The notes under the pieces are model-generated. The model was given only the letters and a program-made list of their open reading frames with translations, was not told the origin of the DNA and searched no databases. Below are positions 1 through 8,555 of a stretch of DNA of 64,000 nt, in pieces. Both the position numbers and the translations under genes were made by a program. This stretch comes from Sphingomonas morindae (GTDB lineage: Bacteria > Pseudomonadota > Alphaproteobacteria > Sphingomonadales > Sphingomonadaceae), in contig NZ_CP084931.1 in the NCBI RefSeq assembly GCF_023822065.1, forward strand, positions 62,001 to 126,000. Reading direction: 5' to 3'. Positions within the stretch are counted from its first letter, which is position 1. Each line of letters begins with the position of its first letter.

Positions 1-463
1 AGCTGTCCTCGAGGAAGGAGAGCGAGGAGGGGGCGAAGATCGGCGAGCCGTTCATCTCGACGGTGAGGAAGGGCGCGTCGCCGGTGGAGGGGAAGCCGCG
101 GATGAAGACGTTGGCGCCCACCGAGCCGCCCGATGTCTCGACCCACACGCCCGGCACGATCTTGAGCAGATCGGCGGTGGAAATGGGGGCGACGTCGCGG
201 ATCTGCTGGGCCGAGGCGGTGGAAATGGAATAGCTCGCATCGAGCTTGCGCAGACCCTCGCGATTGGCGTTGCCGGTGACGACGATCTCCTGCGCCTGTT
301 GCGGGCCGGCATCGGCGGCGGGCGCCTCGGCGACGGGCGGCGGGGCGGTGCCGGCGGCCGTGGCGGCATCCGGTGTGGCGGGCGCCTGGGCCAACGCGGC
401 GCCACTGAGCGCGGTGGCCGCCAACAGCGTCGCGGTGGCGAGGGTCAAGGTCGTGCGGGACAT
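1..463 (-). CDS. TonB-dependent receptor, N-terminal part (cut by window edge)
   Basis: Outer-membrane TonB-dependent receptor of which 154 residues are visible; the rest lies beyond position 1. The ATG at 463 is preceded by GGAG at a good distance. A signal peptide (about residues 1-25, ending ALAQ) leads into a linker rich in Ala and Pro, a TonB box (QEIVVTGN) and the start of the plug domain (VPGVWVETSGG, FIRGFPSTGD). No STN domain is present, so it probably does not signal to a FecR protein. The plug closely resembles that of the receptor encoded just upstream at 614-3268, so the two are tandem paralogues and probably share a transcript with the fecI/fecR-like genes. The substrate cannot be told from what is visible; iron chelates or glycans are both possible. 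Confidence 0.9.
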   Translation of the reverse strand, partial: MSRTTLTLATATLLAATALSGAALAQAPATPDAATAAGTAPPPVAEAPAADAGPQQAQEIVVTGNANREGLRKLDASYSISTASAQQIRDVAPISTADLLKIVPGVWVETSGGSVGANVFIRGFPSTGDAPFLTVEMNGSPIFAPSSLSFLEDS

Positions 464-613
464 GGGCTTACTCCAAGGAATGAGGATGATGCATCGGGCA
501 TGCGCGGTCCCGGCCCGGCGCGGCGGTGCCGCGCGGGATCGGGGCAGCGAGGGAAGGGGGCGGCGCCCGCTCAGGGCGGGCTGCGCGGCGGAGGCCTTTG
601 GCTGGTCACGGCA

Positions 614-3268
614 TCAGAACCGGTAGCGGGCGCTGAACTCGGCCGCGCGGCCGAGGATCGGGCGGCCGAAGATCGCGCCGCTCGCCTGCGCGCCGAGCGC
701 GCGCGGGTTGGCCTCGGTCAGCCCGATCGTGTCGAGCAGATTGTCCGCGACGATCTGAAGCCGGAACCGGGCGCTGAGATCCAGCGTCAGCGCCGCGTCC
801 CATTGGATGAAGCGCGGCAGCAGCTGGGCATTCTGCACGTCGGAGAAGCGATCGCCCATGAAGCGGACGGTGGTGGAGAGGCGCGCCTGCACGGATCGGA
901 TCCGGAGATCATAGGCGGGCTCGATCCGCCATTGCCAGCGCGGCTGGCGCTGCACGCGGTTGCCGCTGAGATCGGTCTGACCGGCATCGGTGTAGAAGCG
1001 ATGATAGCGGGCATCGAGCCAGCTGCCCGAGACGTTGATCGACAAGCCGGCGAGCGGACGCGCCACGCCTTCCAGTTCCAGCCCCGTGGCGCGCGCGCCG
1101 CCGATCGAGGCGAGCGGTGCGCCGGCGGTGATGACGGTGGTGGCGAGCCCGTCGAACCGGTTGTGGAACAGGGTGGCGACAAGGCTGAGCGGCGCGGTGG
1201 TGAGCGTCACCCCGCCCTCGATCGTATCGATCCTGGGCGCCACGCGGATGCCGTCGCGCAGATTGTCGAAAAAGGGAAAGCTATGGCCGCGGCTGTAGCG
1301 CACAAAGCCGCCGAGCGCGGCGCTCGCCGCATAATGCGCGCCCGCCGTCCACGACCAGGCGCCTCCGCGATAGCGCACCGGCGTGGTGGTTCCGGTCAGC
1401 CGGGCATCGCCATTGTCGTAGAGGGTGAGCGGATCGCCGTCCGGCCCGGCGGGGCCGCTGGCGCCATTGTCGGCGATGCGGCCATCGACCGCGTGGTGCT
1501 GGTAGCGCAGCCCGCCATCGAGGCGGAGCCGCGTGTCGACGCGGATTTCCTCGACCGCGTAGAAGGCGGCGTCGTCGGCGGTGTAGCGCGCATCGACCAG
1601 GAAGTTGGCGCCGCTGGTAAAGCCGTCCCGCGTCACGATCCGGCCATCGGCGAGCACCATATCGAGCCGGCGCGCCTGGGGCGTGGCGGTCAGCAGCAGC
1701 GTGTTGCCGATCGTCCAGCGATCGCGCGAGCGGCTGCGCGCCGCATAGAGTCCGATCGTCGCCTTGCTCGCGCCCGCCAGCCATTCGAGCGAGGCGTCGT
1801 TGACCAGCGCCGAGATCCGCTTGGAGACCAGCCAGACACCCGCTTCCACCACGGGCTGGCTGAAGGCCACGGGCTGATTGTCGTTGGCGGTGCGCAGCGT
1901 GGCGATCTGCCCGCCCAGCCGCGCGGCGAACGCTTCGGCGCTCTGTGGCGGCTCGGCGGCGGAGACGAGGCCGGTGGTATCGGCATGGCCCGCGAGCAGG
2001 CTGAGCTTGTCGCGCAGCGTCAGCCCCGCGCCGAGCGGCTGGTCCCAATTGCCGCCGAGATGGACGAGCCGCGCGCCTCGACCATCATCGAGATCGTAGC
2101 GCGTCCCGTCGTTGAGCGTGCCGCGTCGCGTATCGGGCCCGGCGAGCGTGCCCGTGCCCGCGCTGAAGCCGGGATAGGCGGTGATGCGCCGGCCCTGCTG
2201 CACCACCGGAATGGGGAGCAGCCACTGGCTGCGATCATCCAGATAGCGCGCGAAGAGCAGCAGCGTGCCGTCGCCGCCCAGGCGCCGGCGCAGATTGCCG
2301 CTGATCTGGCCGCCGCGGTCCACCGTATAGCCGGGCGAGCGGATGCCCGTGCCCGCGCCATAATAGCCGCCCAGCATGAAGCGCGTTTGCGCATCGAGCG
2401 GGCCGCTCACATAGCCGTCCCATTTGCGATCGCCGAAGCTGGTGACCGAAAGCTTGGCATCGCCCGCCAGCGTCGCGCCGCCCTCGCGCTGCACGATGTT
2501 GACCGTCACGCCGGGCTGGCCGGAGGAGAAGAGCGCGCCGGTGCCGCCGCGCACCGCCTCGACCCGCTCGACCGTCTCGTCGATCCGCACGAGCTGCGAA
2601 TTTTCGAGGAAGGAGAGCGTCGCGGGCGGGAAGAAAGGGACGCCCTCCTCCTGGAAGGTGACATATTCCGCGTCGCCACCCGAAGGATAGCCGCGCACGA
2701 AGATGTTGGCGCCATTCTTGCCGCCCGATGTCTCCACCGTCAGGCCGGGCACCAGCGCCAGAATATCCGCCGGGCTGTTGGGCGCGAGCCGGCCGATCCG
2801 GTCCGCGCCGATCCGCGTCACCGCGAAGGCGGCGTCCTGCTGGCGGGCGCCGCCGCCGCCCGGCGTGCCGACGACCACGATATCTTCCATGTCGCGCACC
2901 GTCGGCGGGGCGGGGGGCGGCGCGGGCGGGGCGGCCGGGCGCACCGGCGCCGCCTTAGACGCGGGCATGGCGTCGCGCTCCAGAAGATAGGCGCCGCCCG
3001 CCGCGCGCCGGGCATGGAAGCCCGTCTCGGCGAGCAGCCGGTCCAGCGCGGCGTCGGGCGTCATCCTGCCCGTCACCGGCCGCGCCGTGCGTCCGCGCAC
3101 CTCGGCCGGCGCGAACAGCAGTTGCCGCCCGCTCTGCCGCGCATAGAGGGAGAGCGCATCCGCCAGAGTGAGACGCGGGATCGCGAAGCGCAGCGGCGGT
3201 TCGGCGCGGGCCGGCGGAGTGGTGCAGCAGAGAAGGAGCGCCAGCGTCCACAGACGCGGCGGCGGCAT
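614..3268 (-). CDS. TonB-dependent receptor with STN signalling domain (FecA-like)
   Basis: Outer-membrane receptor of 884 residues. After a signal peptide (about residues 1-22) comes an STN (secretin/TonB N-terminal) domain at about 25-75, the part of FecA-type transducers that contacts the FecR anti-sigma regulator. A TonB box (EDIVVVGTP) follows, then the plug (about 115-230, with VETSGGKNGANIFVRGYPSG) and a beta-barrel ending in the usual aromatic residue (RYRF). Start chosen at the ATG at 3268, about 12 nt after AGGAGG; a GTG 12 nt earlier is less likely because it nearly touches the Shine-Dalgarno. It lies downstream of fecR- and fecI-like genes on the same strand, the standard order for a cell-surface signalling system in which ligand binding releases the sigma factor. 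Ligand unknown. Confidence 0.93.
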   Translation of the reverse strand: MPPPRLWTLALLLCCTTPPARAEPPLRFAIPRLTLADALSLYARQSGRQLLFAPAEVRGRTARPVTGRMTPDAALDRLLAETGFHARRAAGGAYLLERDAMPASKAAPVRPAAPPAPPPAPPTVRDMEDIVVVGTPGGGGARQQDAAFAVTRIGADRIGRLAPNSPADILALVPGLTVETSGGKNGANIFVRGYPSGGDAEYVTFQEEGVPFFPPATLSFLENSQLVRIDETVERVEAVRGGTGALFSSGQPGVTVNIVQREGGATLAGDAKLSVTSFGDRKWDGYVSGPLDAQTRFMLGGYYGAGTGIRSPGYTVDRGGQISGNLRRRLGGDGTLLLFARYLDDRSQWLLPIPVVQQGRRITAYPGFSAGTGTLAGPDTRRGTLNDGTRYDLDDGRGARLVHLGGNWDQPLGAGLTLRDKLSLLAGHADTTGLVSAAEPPQSAEAFAARLGGQIATLRTANDNQPVAFSQPVVEAGVWLVSKRISALVNDASLEWLAGASKATIGLYAARSRSRDRWTIGNTLLLTATPQARRLDMVLADGRIVTRDGFTSGANFLVDARYTADDAAFYAVEEIRVDTRLRLDGGLRYQHHAVDGRIADNGASGPAGPDGDPLTLYDNGDARLTGTTTPVRYRGGAWSWTAGAHYAASAALGGFVRYSRGHSFPFFDNLRDGIRVAPRIDTIEGGVTLTTAPLSLVATLFHNRFDGLATTVITAGAPLASIGGARATGLELEGVARPLAGLSINVSGSWLDARYHRFYTDAGQTDLSGNRVQRQPRWQWRIEPAYDLRIRSVQARLSTTVRFMGDRFSDVQNAQLLPRFIQWDAALTLDLSARFRLQIVADNLLDTIGLTEANPRALGAQASGAIFGRPILGRAAEFSARYRF

Positions 3269-3407
3269 GCGCCATGTCACCCTCCTTCTCCCAGGCGAGC
3301 CCGTCGTGCGCGGACCCTTCAGGGGGAGAGACGCGCCCGCGTCCGAAATCCGAACCTCTCCGTCACATTTTTTTTCGACCAAGGCCCAGCCCCCGCCGCG
3401 CCCCCGC

Positions 3408-4310
3408 CTAGCGCGAGGCGAGGACGATGGCGTCGGGGCTATCCTGTTTCACGCGGACCGGAAAGCCCGCCACGAGCGCATCGACGAAGGCGGGACCTTC
3501 CGCCGTGCGGAACGAGCCCGACAGGCGCAGCCGGGCCGCCGCCGGATCCGCCAGCCGGATCGGTCGATGGCGATAGCGGTTGAACTCGGCCACCGCCTCG
3601 GCAAGCGGCACGTCCTCGAACTGGAGCAGGCCCTGGCGCCAGCCGGTCAGCGGAACGAGGTTGCGCGGCCGCGCCACGATCGCCTCGTCGGCGCGGGTGA
3701 GCAGCATTTGCCCGGTGCCGATCCGCGTGCCGTCGATGGTGAGGCCGCCGTCCACCGCCAGCGCGCGCAATCCGGCGGGATCGGTGCGGATGTCGAACGC
3801 GCCAGGGTCCACGCTCAGCGTGCGGCCGCCGGCCGAGACGATCAAGGGCTCGGCGCCCGGCCGCACCTCGAACCAGCCCTGCCCGTCGAGCGCGACGCTG
3901 CGCCGTCCGCCCTGATAGCGGACCGACAGCCGGCTCGCGGTATCGAGCGTGATGCGCGATCCGTCCGGCAGCGTCACCGCCGCGCGCTCGCCGATGCCGG
4001 TCCGCACGCTGCGGGTGAAGGCGGGCGGCTCGGGCGGGCGCGCGATCCGCTCGATCGTCCAGGCGGCGAGCGGGCCGCCGGCGAGCAGCAACGCCCCGGC
4101 GGCGAGCGCCAGGCGCCGGCGCGGCGGCCGCGCCAGCGCCGCGCGCGCGACCGCCTCGTGGCGGAGCGCGAGCAAAGCCGGCGCCGGCGCGCATTGCTGC
4201 GCCGCCTCGCGGGCCGCCTGGGCGCGCGCAAAGGCTTCGGCATGGGCGGGGCTGGAAGCCCGCCACGCCGCGCAGGCGCGCGCGGTGGCGGCGTGCGGCG
4301 CGTCGCGCAT
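3408..4310 (-). CDS. FecR-family anti-sigma/sigma regulator
   Basis: Inner-membrane regulator that relays a signal from the STN domain of the neighbouring receptor to the ECF sigma factor. The N-terminal cytoplasmic part resembles the DUF4880/FecR_N region (CAAWRASSPAHAEAFARAQ). A membrane segment follows at about residues 68-88 and then the periplasmic FecR domain (SVRTGIGERAAVTLPDGSRI, TASRLSVRY). Its C-terminal part resembles the STN-contacting region (FEDVPLAEAVAEFNRYR). The first ATG is at 4310, but the same frame remains open upstream into the sigma gene and encodes EAAGWVERM, which looks like the true beginning of this domain. No ATG, GTG or TTG is available there; a CTG at 4340 follows GAGG and is a possible start. 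The gene follows the sigma gene immediately. Confidence 0.88.
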   Translation of the reverse strand: MRDAPHAATARACAAWRASSPAHAEAFARAQAAREAAQQCAPAPALLALRHEAVARAALARPPRRRLALAAGALLLAGGPLAAWTIERIARPPEPPAFTRSVRTGIGERAAVTLPDGSRITLDTASRLSVRYQGGRRSVALDGQGWFEVRPGAEPLIVSAGGRTLSVDPGAFDIRTDPAGLRALAVDGGLTIDGTRIGTGQMLLTRADEAIVARPRNLVPLTGWRQGLLQFEDVPLAEAVAEFNRYRHRPIRLADPAAARLRLSGSFRTAEGPAFVDALVAGFPVRVKQDSPDAIVLASR

Positions 4311-4350
4311 CCGCTCGACCCAGCCGGCCGCCTCGATCAGGATGGGATCC

Positions 4351-4911
4351 TCAGCGATGGCGCCACGCCTCCAACGCCTCGGTCACCCGCGCCAGCGCCT
4401 TGGCCTGGTGCTTCTCCGCCGCGCGGGTGGAAATGCCCAGGGCGCGCGCCACGTCCGCCATCTTCATGCCCTCCAGCACGCGCAGGACGAAAATGTCGCG
4501 CGTCCGCTCGGGAAGCGTGCGCAGCACCGCCTCCAGCCGTGCCGCCGCCTCCCTTCCCTCCAAGACGCGATCGGGCGGCAAATCCGAACCGGGCAGCGAA
4601 TCGTCGAGGATCGGATCGTGCAGGCCGACGCCGCGCACCATCTCGCGCCGGGCGCGATCCTTCAGCACATTGGCGGCGGTGACGAAGAGGAAATGCTCCG
4701 GCTTCTCGATCGCGCCCGGGTCCGGCATGCGGCTGAGGCGGAGGAACACATCCTGCACGAGATCGGGCACATCGGCGCCGCGCGCGGTACGACGCTCGAA
4801 GAAGCGGCGCAGCGGCGCGGCATAGGCACGCGCCAGCCCGGCGAGCACGCGCCGCCGTTCCGCCTCTCCCTCCTCCCCCGATGCGTGCGCCTGCACAGCG
4901 GCCATCCCCAT
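4351..4911 (-). CDS. ECF sigma-70 family RNA polymerase sigma factor (FecI-like)
   Basis: Alternative sigma factor of about 186 residues. Region 2 is visible as DVPDLVQDVFLRLSRM followed by FLFVTAANVLKDRARR. Region 4 is visible as LRTLPERTRDIFVLRVLEGM and a helix-turn-helix with DVARALGISTRAAEKHQAKA. The spacing and the Val-Gln-Asp-Val-Phe motif are typical of FecI-like ECF factors. Start uncertain: ATG at 4911 and 4905 are both possible, with no strong Shine-Dalgarno; the frame continues to 4998. It heads the operon sigma, FecR-like, STN receptor, second receptor, and is transcribed away from the glycosyltransferase at 5034. By family rule it should direct transcription of the receptor genes when FecR relays the ligand signal. 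Confidence 0.92.
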   Translation of the reverse strand: MGMAAVQAHASGEEGEAERRRVLAGLARAYAAPLRRFFERRTARGADVPDLVQDVFLRLSRMPDPGAIEKPEHFLFVTAANVLKDRARREMVRGVGLHDPILDDSLPGSDLPPDRVLEGREAAARLEAVLRTLPERTRDIFVLRVLEGMKMADVARALGISTRAAEKHQAKALARVTEALEAWRHR

Positions 4912-5033
4912 TGTCTGCCGAGATGGTAGCGGAGCGGGGGCGGGAAAGGGAAGCCCCGCGGCGGGGGATCGCCGGTCGCACCCTCCGATGCGGATCAAGG
5001 AACGCCTGCAACATAGGATAGTTGGCAGAGGCG

Positions 5034-6059
5034 ATGCTCCACGCCCTGCGCCGCGATCGCGCCATCGCCATCGCCATTCCCGCCATGAACGAGGAGGCGT
5101 GGCTGCCCGCCTGTCTCGCCGCGCTCGATCGGGCGGCGGCGCGGGTGGCGGCGCCGGTCACGCTCTACGTCTTCGCCAATGGATGCACCGATGGCACGGT
5201 GGCGCTGCTGGAGCGCACCCGACTGCGCCATGCGCGGCTGCGCTGGGCGGCGGCGTCGCTGCGGCCGGGCGCGCGCCATGCCGGCTGGGCGCGGCGGCTG
5301 GCGCTGGATGCGGCGGCGGATCTGCTCCAGGCGCCCGGCGATGTGCTCGCCTCCACCGATGCCGATACGATCGTGGCGGAGGATTGGCTGCTCCGCACGC
5401 TCGCCCATTTCGAGGCGGGATGCGATGCGGTGGCCGGCCGCGCCTTCACCCGACGCGCGGAGCGCGCCGCTCTGGGCGCGCAGGCGGCGCACCGGCTGAC
5501 GATGCTGGGCCGCTATGGCACCGCGCTGGATTGGCTGCGCGCGGACCGGGCGCCCGATCCGCGCGATCCCTGGCCGCGCCATTTCTACGAGGGCGGCGCC
5601 AGCATGGCGCTGCACCTCGCCATGTATCGCCGGATCGGCGGCGCGCCGACGCCGCCCGTGGCCGAGGATCGCGCGCTGTTCGCGGCGGTGCGGCGGCAGG
5701 GCGGCCGGATCCGCCATCCGCTGGATGTGCGCGTCTTCACCTCCAGCCGCCCGGTCGGGCGCGCGCGGCACGGCATGGCGGATACGGTGGCGCGCTGGAT
5801 CAGCCAGCCCGCCTATGCGCCGCTCCACGAGACCTATGGCTTTCCGCTGGCGCTGGAGCCGGATCGCGCGCGGCCGGGCGACCGGCTCAGCTTCCGGACC
5901 TTGCCGGCCGCGATCGCGGCGGCGGGGGCGATGATCCGCGCGCGCCGCTCAGCGACGGCGCCACAGGTCGAGCCGATACCGCTCCCGCCGCTCCTGGCGG
6001 AGCACGGCGATGCGCGGCCCGAGCCGGCGGTGGAGGGCGGTGACTGCCTCGTCGCCTGA
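5034..6059 (+). CDS. Family 2 glycosyltransferase
   Basis: Putative nucleotide-sugar glycosyltransferase with a GT-A fold, about 341 residues, cytoplasmic and without membrane segments. Near the N-terminus are AIPAMNEEAWLPACL and ANGCTDGTV, the nucleotide-binding strand and loop, followed by the STDADT metal-binding DxD region at about residue 110. Start: ATG at 5034 after AGAGG; a TTG at 5022 is an alternative. The last 111 nt run opposite the 3' end of the methyltransferase gene on the other strand, so the C-terminal 35 or so residues may be variable. The convergent neighbours (acyl-CoA dehydrogenase, PIG-L deacetylase, methyltransferase) suggest a joint role in making or modifying a sugar-containing compound, but no product can be named. 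Confidence 0.85.
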   Translation: MLHALRRDRAIAIAIPAMNEEAWLPACLAALDRAAARVAAPVTLYVFANGCTDGTVALLERTRLRHARLRWAAASLRPGARHAGWARRLALDAAADLLQAPGDVLASTDADTIVAEDWLLRTLAHFEAGCDAVAGRAFTRRAERAALGAQAAHRLTMLGRYGTALDWLRADRAPDPRDPWPRHFYEGGASMALHLAMYRRIGGAPTPPVAEDRALFAAVRRQGGRIRHPLDVRVFTSSRPVGRARHGMADTVARWISQPAYAPLHETYGFPLALEPDRARPGDRLSFRTLPAAIAAAGAMIRARRSATAPQVEPIPLPPLLAEHGDARPEPAVEGGDCLVA

Positions 6060-6527
6060 TTGCGGATAATCCGTCTCGCCGGTCCAATGGACCAGCAGCA
6101 GCAGCCCGTCGGGCCGCAGCGCCGCGCCGATATAGTCCGCCATCCGCGCGAGATCGGCCGCGTCCCAATAATAGAGCACTTCGGAGAGGAGGATGGCGTC
6201 GAACGCGCCGGGCGGCGGCGCTTCGGGCAGGCGCCGTGCCTCGAGCGTCACCTGCGGCAGGGCGGCGCAGCGGCGCCGCGCGGCGGCGAGCGCGGTCTCC
6301 GAGACATCCACCCCCAGCAGCCGATCGCAGCGCGGCGCCAGCCTCTGGGTCAACACGCCGATCGCACAGCCCACCTCCAGCACCGAACCCAGCCGGGGCG
6401 GGAGAACGGCAAGCGTATGGGCGTATTTGTCATGCTCATAGGCGCTGGTCTCGAACTGCCAGGGATCGCCCTGCTCACGGTACAGCGCCTCGAACCAGCC
6501 GGAGTCGATGGACTGTTCACGACGCAT
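5949..6527 (-). CDS. Class I SAM-dependent methyltransferase (NodS-like)
   Basis: Methyltransferase of 192 residues. Motif I (VLEVGCAIGVLTQRLA, about residues 49-64) binds SAM, an acidic residue follows in LLGVDVSE, and FDAILLSEVLYYW is motif IV-like. The N-terminal stretch (WFEALYREQGDPWQFETS, then YEHDKY) resembles the NodS/NodS-like family. Starts at ATG 6527, overlapping the stop of the upstream PIG-L gene by 11 nt, so the two are probably translationally coupled. Its 3' end overlaps the convergent glycosyltransferase by 111 nt. Acceptor unknown; pairing with a deacetylase is reminiscent of N-deacetylation followed by N-methylation in Nod-factor synthesis, but that is analogy only. Confidence 0.85.
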   Translation of the reverse strand: MRREQSIDSGWFEALYREQGDPWQFETSAYEHDKYAHTLAVLPPRLGSVLEVGCAIGVLTQRLAPRCDRLLGVDVSETALAAARRRCAALPQVTLEARRLPEAPPPGAFDAILLSEVLYYWDAADLARMADYIGAALRPDGLLLLVHWTGETDYPQSGDEAVTALHRRLGPRIAVLRQERRERYRLDLWRRR

Positions 6528-7266
6528 CTCGGGGCTCCAGCAGCAGCGCATAGGGAAGATCGACCAGCGCGCGCATCGTCCGTGGCAGGACGAAGGCCTC
6601 GCGCGCGCCGTGGATTCGGCCACCCAGCTGCGAGCGGTGGCAGGCGAGCGCGCGACGCGCGCGGCCGCGCCAGCGGGCGACGGGCAGAGCCAGCGCGCGC
6701 GTGCGCGCCAGCCGTGCGTCCAGATCGGGGCGGGTCCAGCCCCATACCGCGTAGAAGCGCGGTACGACCCCGAGCGCGGCCGCCACATCCGCGGCGATGC
6801 GGGCCGCCGCCGCATGATCGCAATGGGGATCGCCGCTCCAGCTCGCCACCACCTGGCGGAGGCGCCGCCGCCGGCACAGTGCGACGAGGCGGGCCACCGT
6901 GTTCCGATAGACGTCCGTATCGGGGGCAGGGGGCGCCGCATCGCGCCAGCCGAGCCACAGCGGCGGGACGGCGAGGCCGAGCACGCGCAGCGCCGCGCCC
7001 GCCTCGCCCGCGCGCGCGGCGGCGATACGCGCCGGGCTCCAGCCGGGCGCGCCGACATGGCTGGCCGCGCCATCGGTGAGGAAGGCGGCGGCGACGCGCG
7101 CGCCCGCGTCGCTGAGCGCCGCGATCAGCCCGCCCGCGCCCAGCGTCTCGTCGTCGGGATGCGGCGCGAGGATCAGCCAGCCGCCCGCGCGCGCGGCCTC
7201 AGCGGCGGAGAGCGGCCGCGCGCGGCGCAGCACGCGGCCCCAGGCGGCGCGATCGGGCCTCACCAC
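6517..7266 (-). CDS. PIG-L/LmbE family deacetylase
   Basis: Zinc-dependent deacetylase of 249 residues, of the family that removes N-acetyl groups from GlcNAc-type conjugates. Metal ligands and catalytic residues are visible: HPDDE at residues 36-40 and HCDH at 148-151. Starts at ATG 7266, overlapping the 3' end of the acyl-CoA dehydrogenase gene by 7 nt, and overlaps the following methyltransferase by 11 nt, so the three form one operon. No signal peptide, so cytoplasmic. The substrate is probably a sugar made or transferred by the neighbouring glycosyltransferase; this is inferred from context only. Confidence 0.88.
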   Translation of the reverse strand: MVRPDRAAWGRVLRRARPLSAAEAARAGGWLILAPHPDDETLGAGGLIAALSDAGARVAAAFLTDGAASHVGAPGWSPARIAAARAGEAGAALRVLGLAVPPLWLGWRDAAPPAPDTDVYRNTVARLVALCRRRRLRQVVASWSGDPHCDHAAAARIAADVAAALGVVPRFYAVWGWTRPDLDARLARTRALALPVARWRGRARRALACHRSQLGGRIHGAREAFVLPRTMRALVDLPYALLLEPRDAS

Positions 7267-8318
7267 CAGCCGTCCTCGCCCCAGTTATCCGCCTCCAGCC
7301 ATGCGATGGCGGCGCGGTCGCGCGCCTGATCGGGCACGGGCTGGCGCAGATAGAGGCCGAGATCGCGCGTGATGCGATCGATCCGGCTCGATTCGAAGAA
7401 GGCGGCGGTGCCAACCCCGCGCGCCGCGCCCTCCATCGTCTGAAGCGCAGCCTCCTCGACCAGGCCGCGCGTCATCAGCACATGCGCGATCGCCTCGGGC
7501 CGCGCCGCCTCCGCCAGCATCGCCGCCTGCGCCACCCACAGGCCGGCCGATCGCGTGGCCACCACGGCAGCGGCGAAGCGCCGCCGGTGGAGCGGGTCTT
7601 CCGCCTTGCCGCTGGCGCGCAGATGATCGCGCCAGTGCCGCAGCAGCGCCTCGACCGCGCCGAGCTGGACCGCCGTGAAGCGCCACGCCCCCGCCGAGAA
7701 GCGCGGCTCGCGCTCATAGTCGCCCGGCGCGCCGATCAGCGCCGTATCGTCCAGCACCATGCCCGAGAAGTCGAACAGGCCGCTCTGCGTGCCGCGCATG
7801 CCGCGCACGCGCCAGCCGCTGCTGTCCGCACGCGCCGCCGCGCCGCCGATATCGACCAGGACCAGCTGGCGGCCGCCGTCCGGCCGGCGCGCGGTGATGA
7901 GCGCGCGATCGAGATGGCCGGCGCCGGTGGCGAAGCTTTTGGCGCCCGCCAGCCGCCAGCCGCCGGGCGCGGGCGTGATCGTCACGCCGGGCGCGGGCTC
8001 GGTGTTCCAGATGCCGAAGCCGGCGCCTTGCGCGAGATCCTGCGTCAGCCGTGCGCGCTGGCGCGCGTCGCCATAGGCCTCGATCAGCTGGATGGCGTTG
8101 ACATGGCCCTCGAAAACCCGGCCGAGGCTGAGATCGGCGCCGCCGATCAGTCGCAGCACCGCGCACAGCTGCCGCGTCGCCTCGGCATCGTCCAGCACGC
8201 GGAATGCGTCCCACGCCCCCGCCGCCTCGAGCGCACGCAGCCGCTCGGTCGGGAAGGATTCATCGTCATTGCCCGCATCCCAGCGCGCGGCGAGCGCGCG
8301 GACGCGGGGTATCAGCAT
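7260..8318 (-). CDS. Acyl-CoA dehydrogenase family protein
   Basis: Flavoprotein of about 352 residues related to acyl-CoA dehydrogenases. The central beta-domain pattern is seen as GIWNTEPAPGVTITP and GGWRLAGAKSFATGAG, and a helical C-terminal domain follows. It is somewhat shorter than the usual 380-400 residues and the catalytic base is not obvious, so it may act on a non-fatty-acyl substrate. Start set at ATG 8318; a GTG at 8351 in the same frame is an alternative. First gene of an operon with the PIG-L deacetylase and the methyltransferase, transcribed away from tssB across a 237-nt region. Confidence 0.82.
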   Translation of the reverse strand: MLIPRVRALAARWDAGNDDESFPTERLRALEAAGAWDAFRVLDDAEATRQLCAVLRLIGGADLSLGRVFEGHVNAIQLIEAYGDARQRARLTQDLAQGAGFGIWNTEPAPGVTITPAPGGWRLAGAKSFATGAGHLDRALITARRPDGGRQLVLVDIGGAAARADSSGWRVRGMRGTQSGLFDFSGMVLDDTALIGAPGDYEREPRFSAGAWRFTAVQLGAVEALLRHWRDHLRASGKAEDPLHRRRFAAAVVATRSAGLWVAQAAMLAEAARPEAIAHVLMTRGLVEEAALQTMEGAARGVGTAAFFESSRIDRITRDLGLYLRQPVPDQARDRAAIAWLEADNWGEDGWW

Positions 8319-8431
8319 GGCATCGCCCGATGCCCGCGCCGCCCTATGCACCGGCCAATCTCCCCCTAACATAGGACAGGAGCGCGCGGCCCTCGGCGCT
8401 GGTTCCCGAGGGGAGCGCCGAGACGCGCCGC

Positions 8432-8471
8432 GTGACAATCGTAACCCGGCGCGCCGGGGCTGAAACCATGC
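8432..8471 (+). promoter_or_regulatory. vir-box-like site upstream of tssB, with second half-site 21 bp downstream
   Basis: GTGACAATCGTAAC at 8432-8445 matches the Agrobacterium vir-box consensus RTTDCAWWTGHAAY at 12 of 14 positions. A second half-site, TGAAAC at 8461-8466, lies two helical turns (21 bp) downstream of GTAAC. The whole 40-bp block matches the block at 12704-12743 at 33 of 40 positions. It sits about 90-120 nt before the tssB start in an otherwise gene-free 237-nt region. Probable binding site of the VirG-like regulator encoded at 25238-25990; the DNA match is observed, the regulator assignment is inferred. Confidence 0.6.
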
Positions 8472-8555
8472 TGAAGCCCGGCACCACCACAAGGCCTGCA
8501 CGACCGCAGGCGGACCCCGACCCGGACCGGTTCCGCCCAGGAAAGGGCCAAGCAC

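Noticed and set aside
299-3583. A 1094-codon open frame on the plus strand opposite the receptor genes
   Set aside because: It is antisense to a receptor with signal peptide, plug and barrel. Its composition is Arg/Ala/Gly-rich without any domain; such frames stay open because of high GC.
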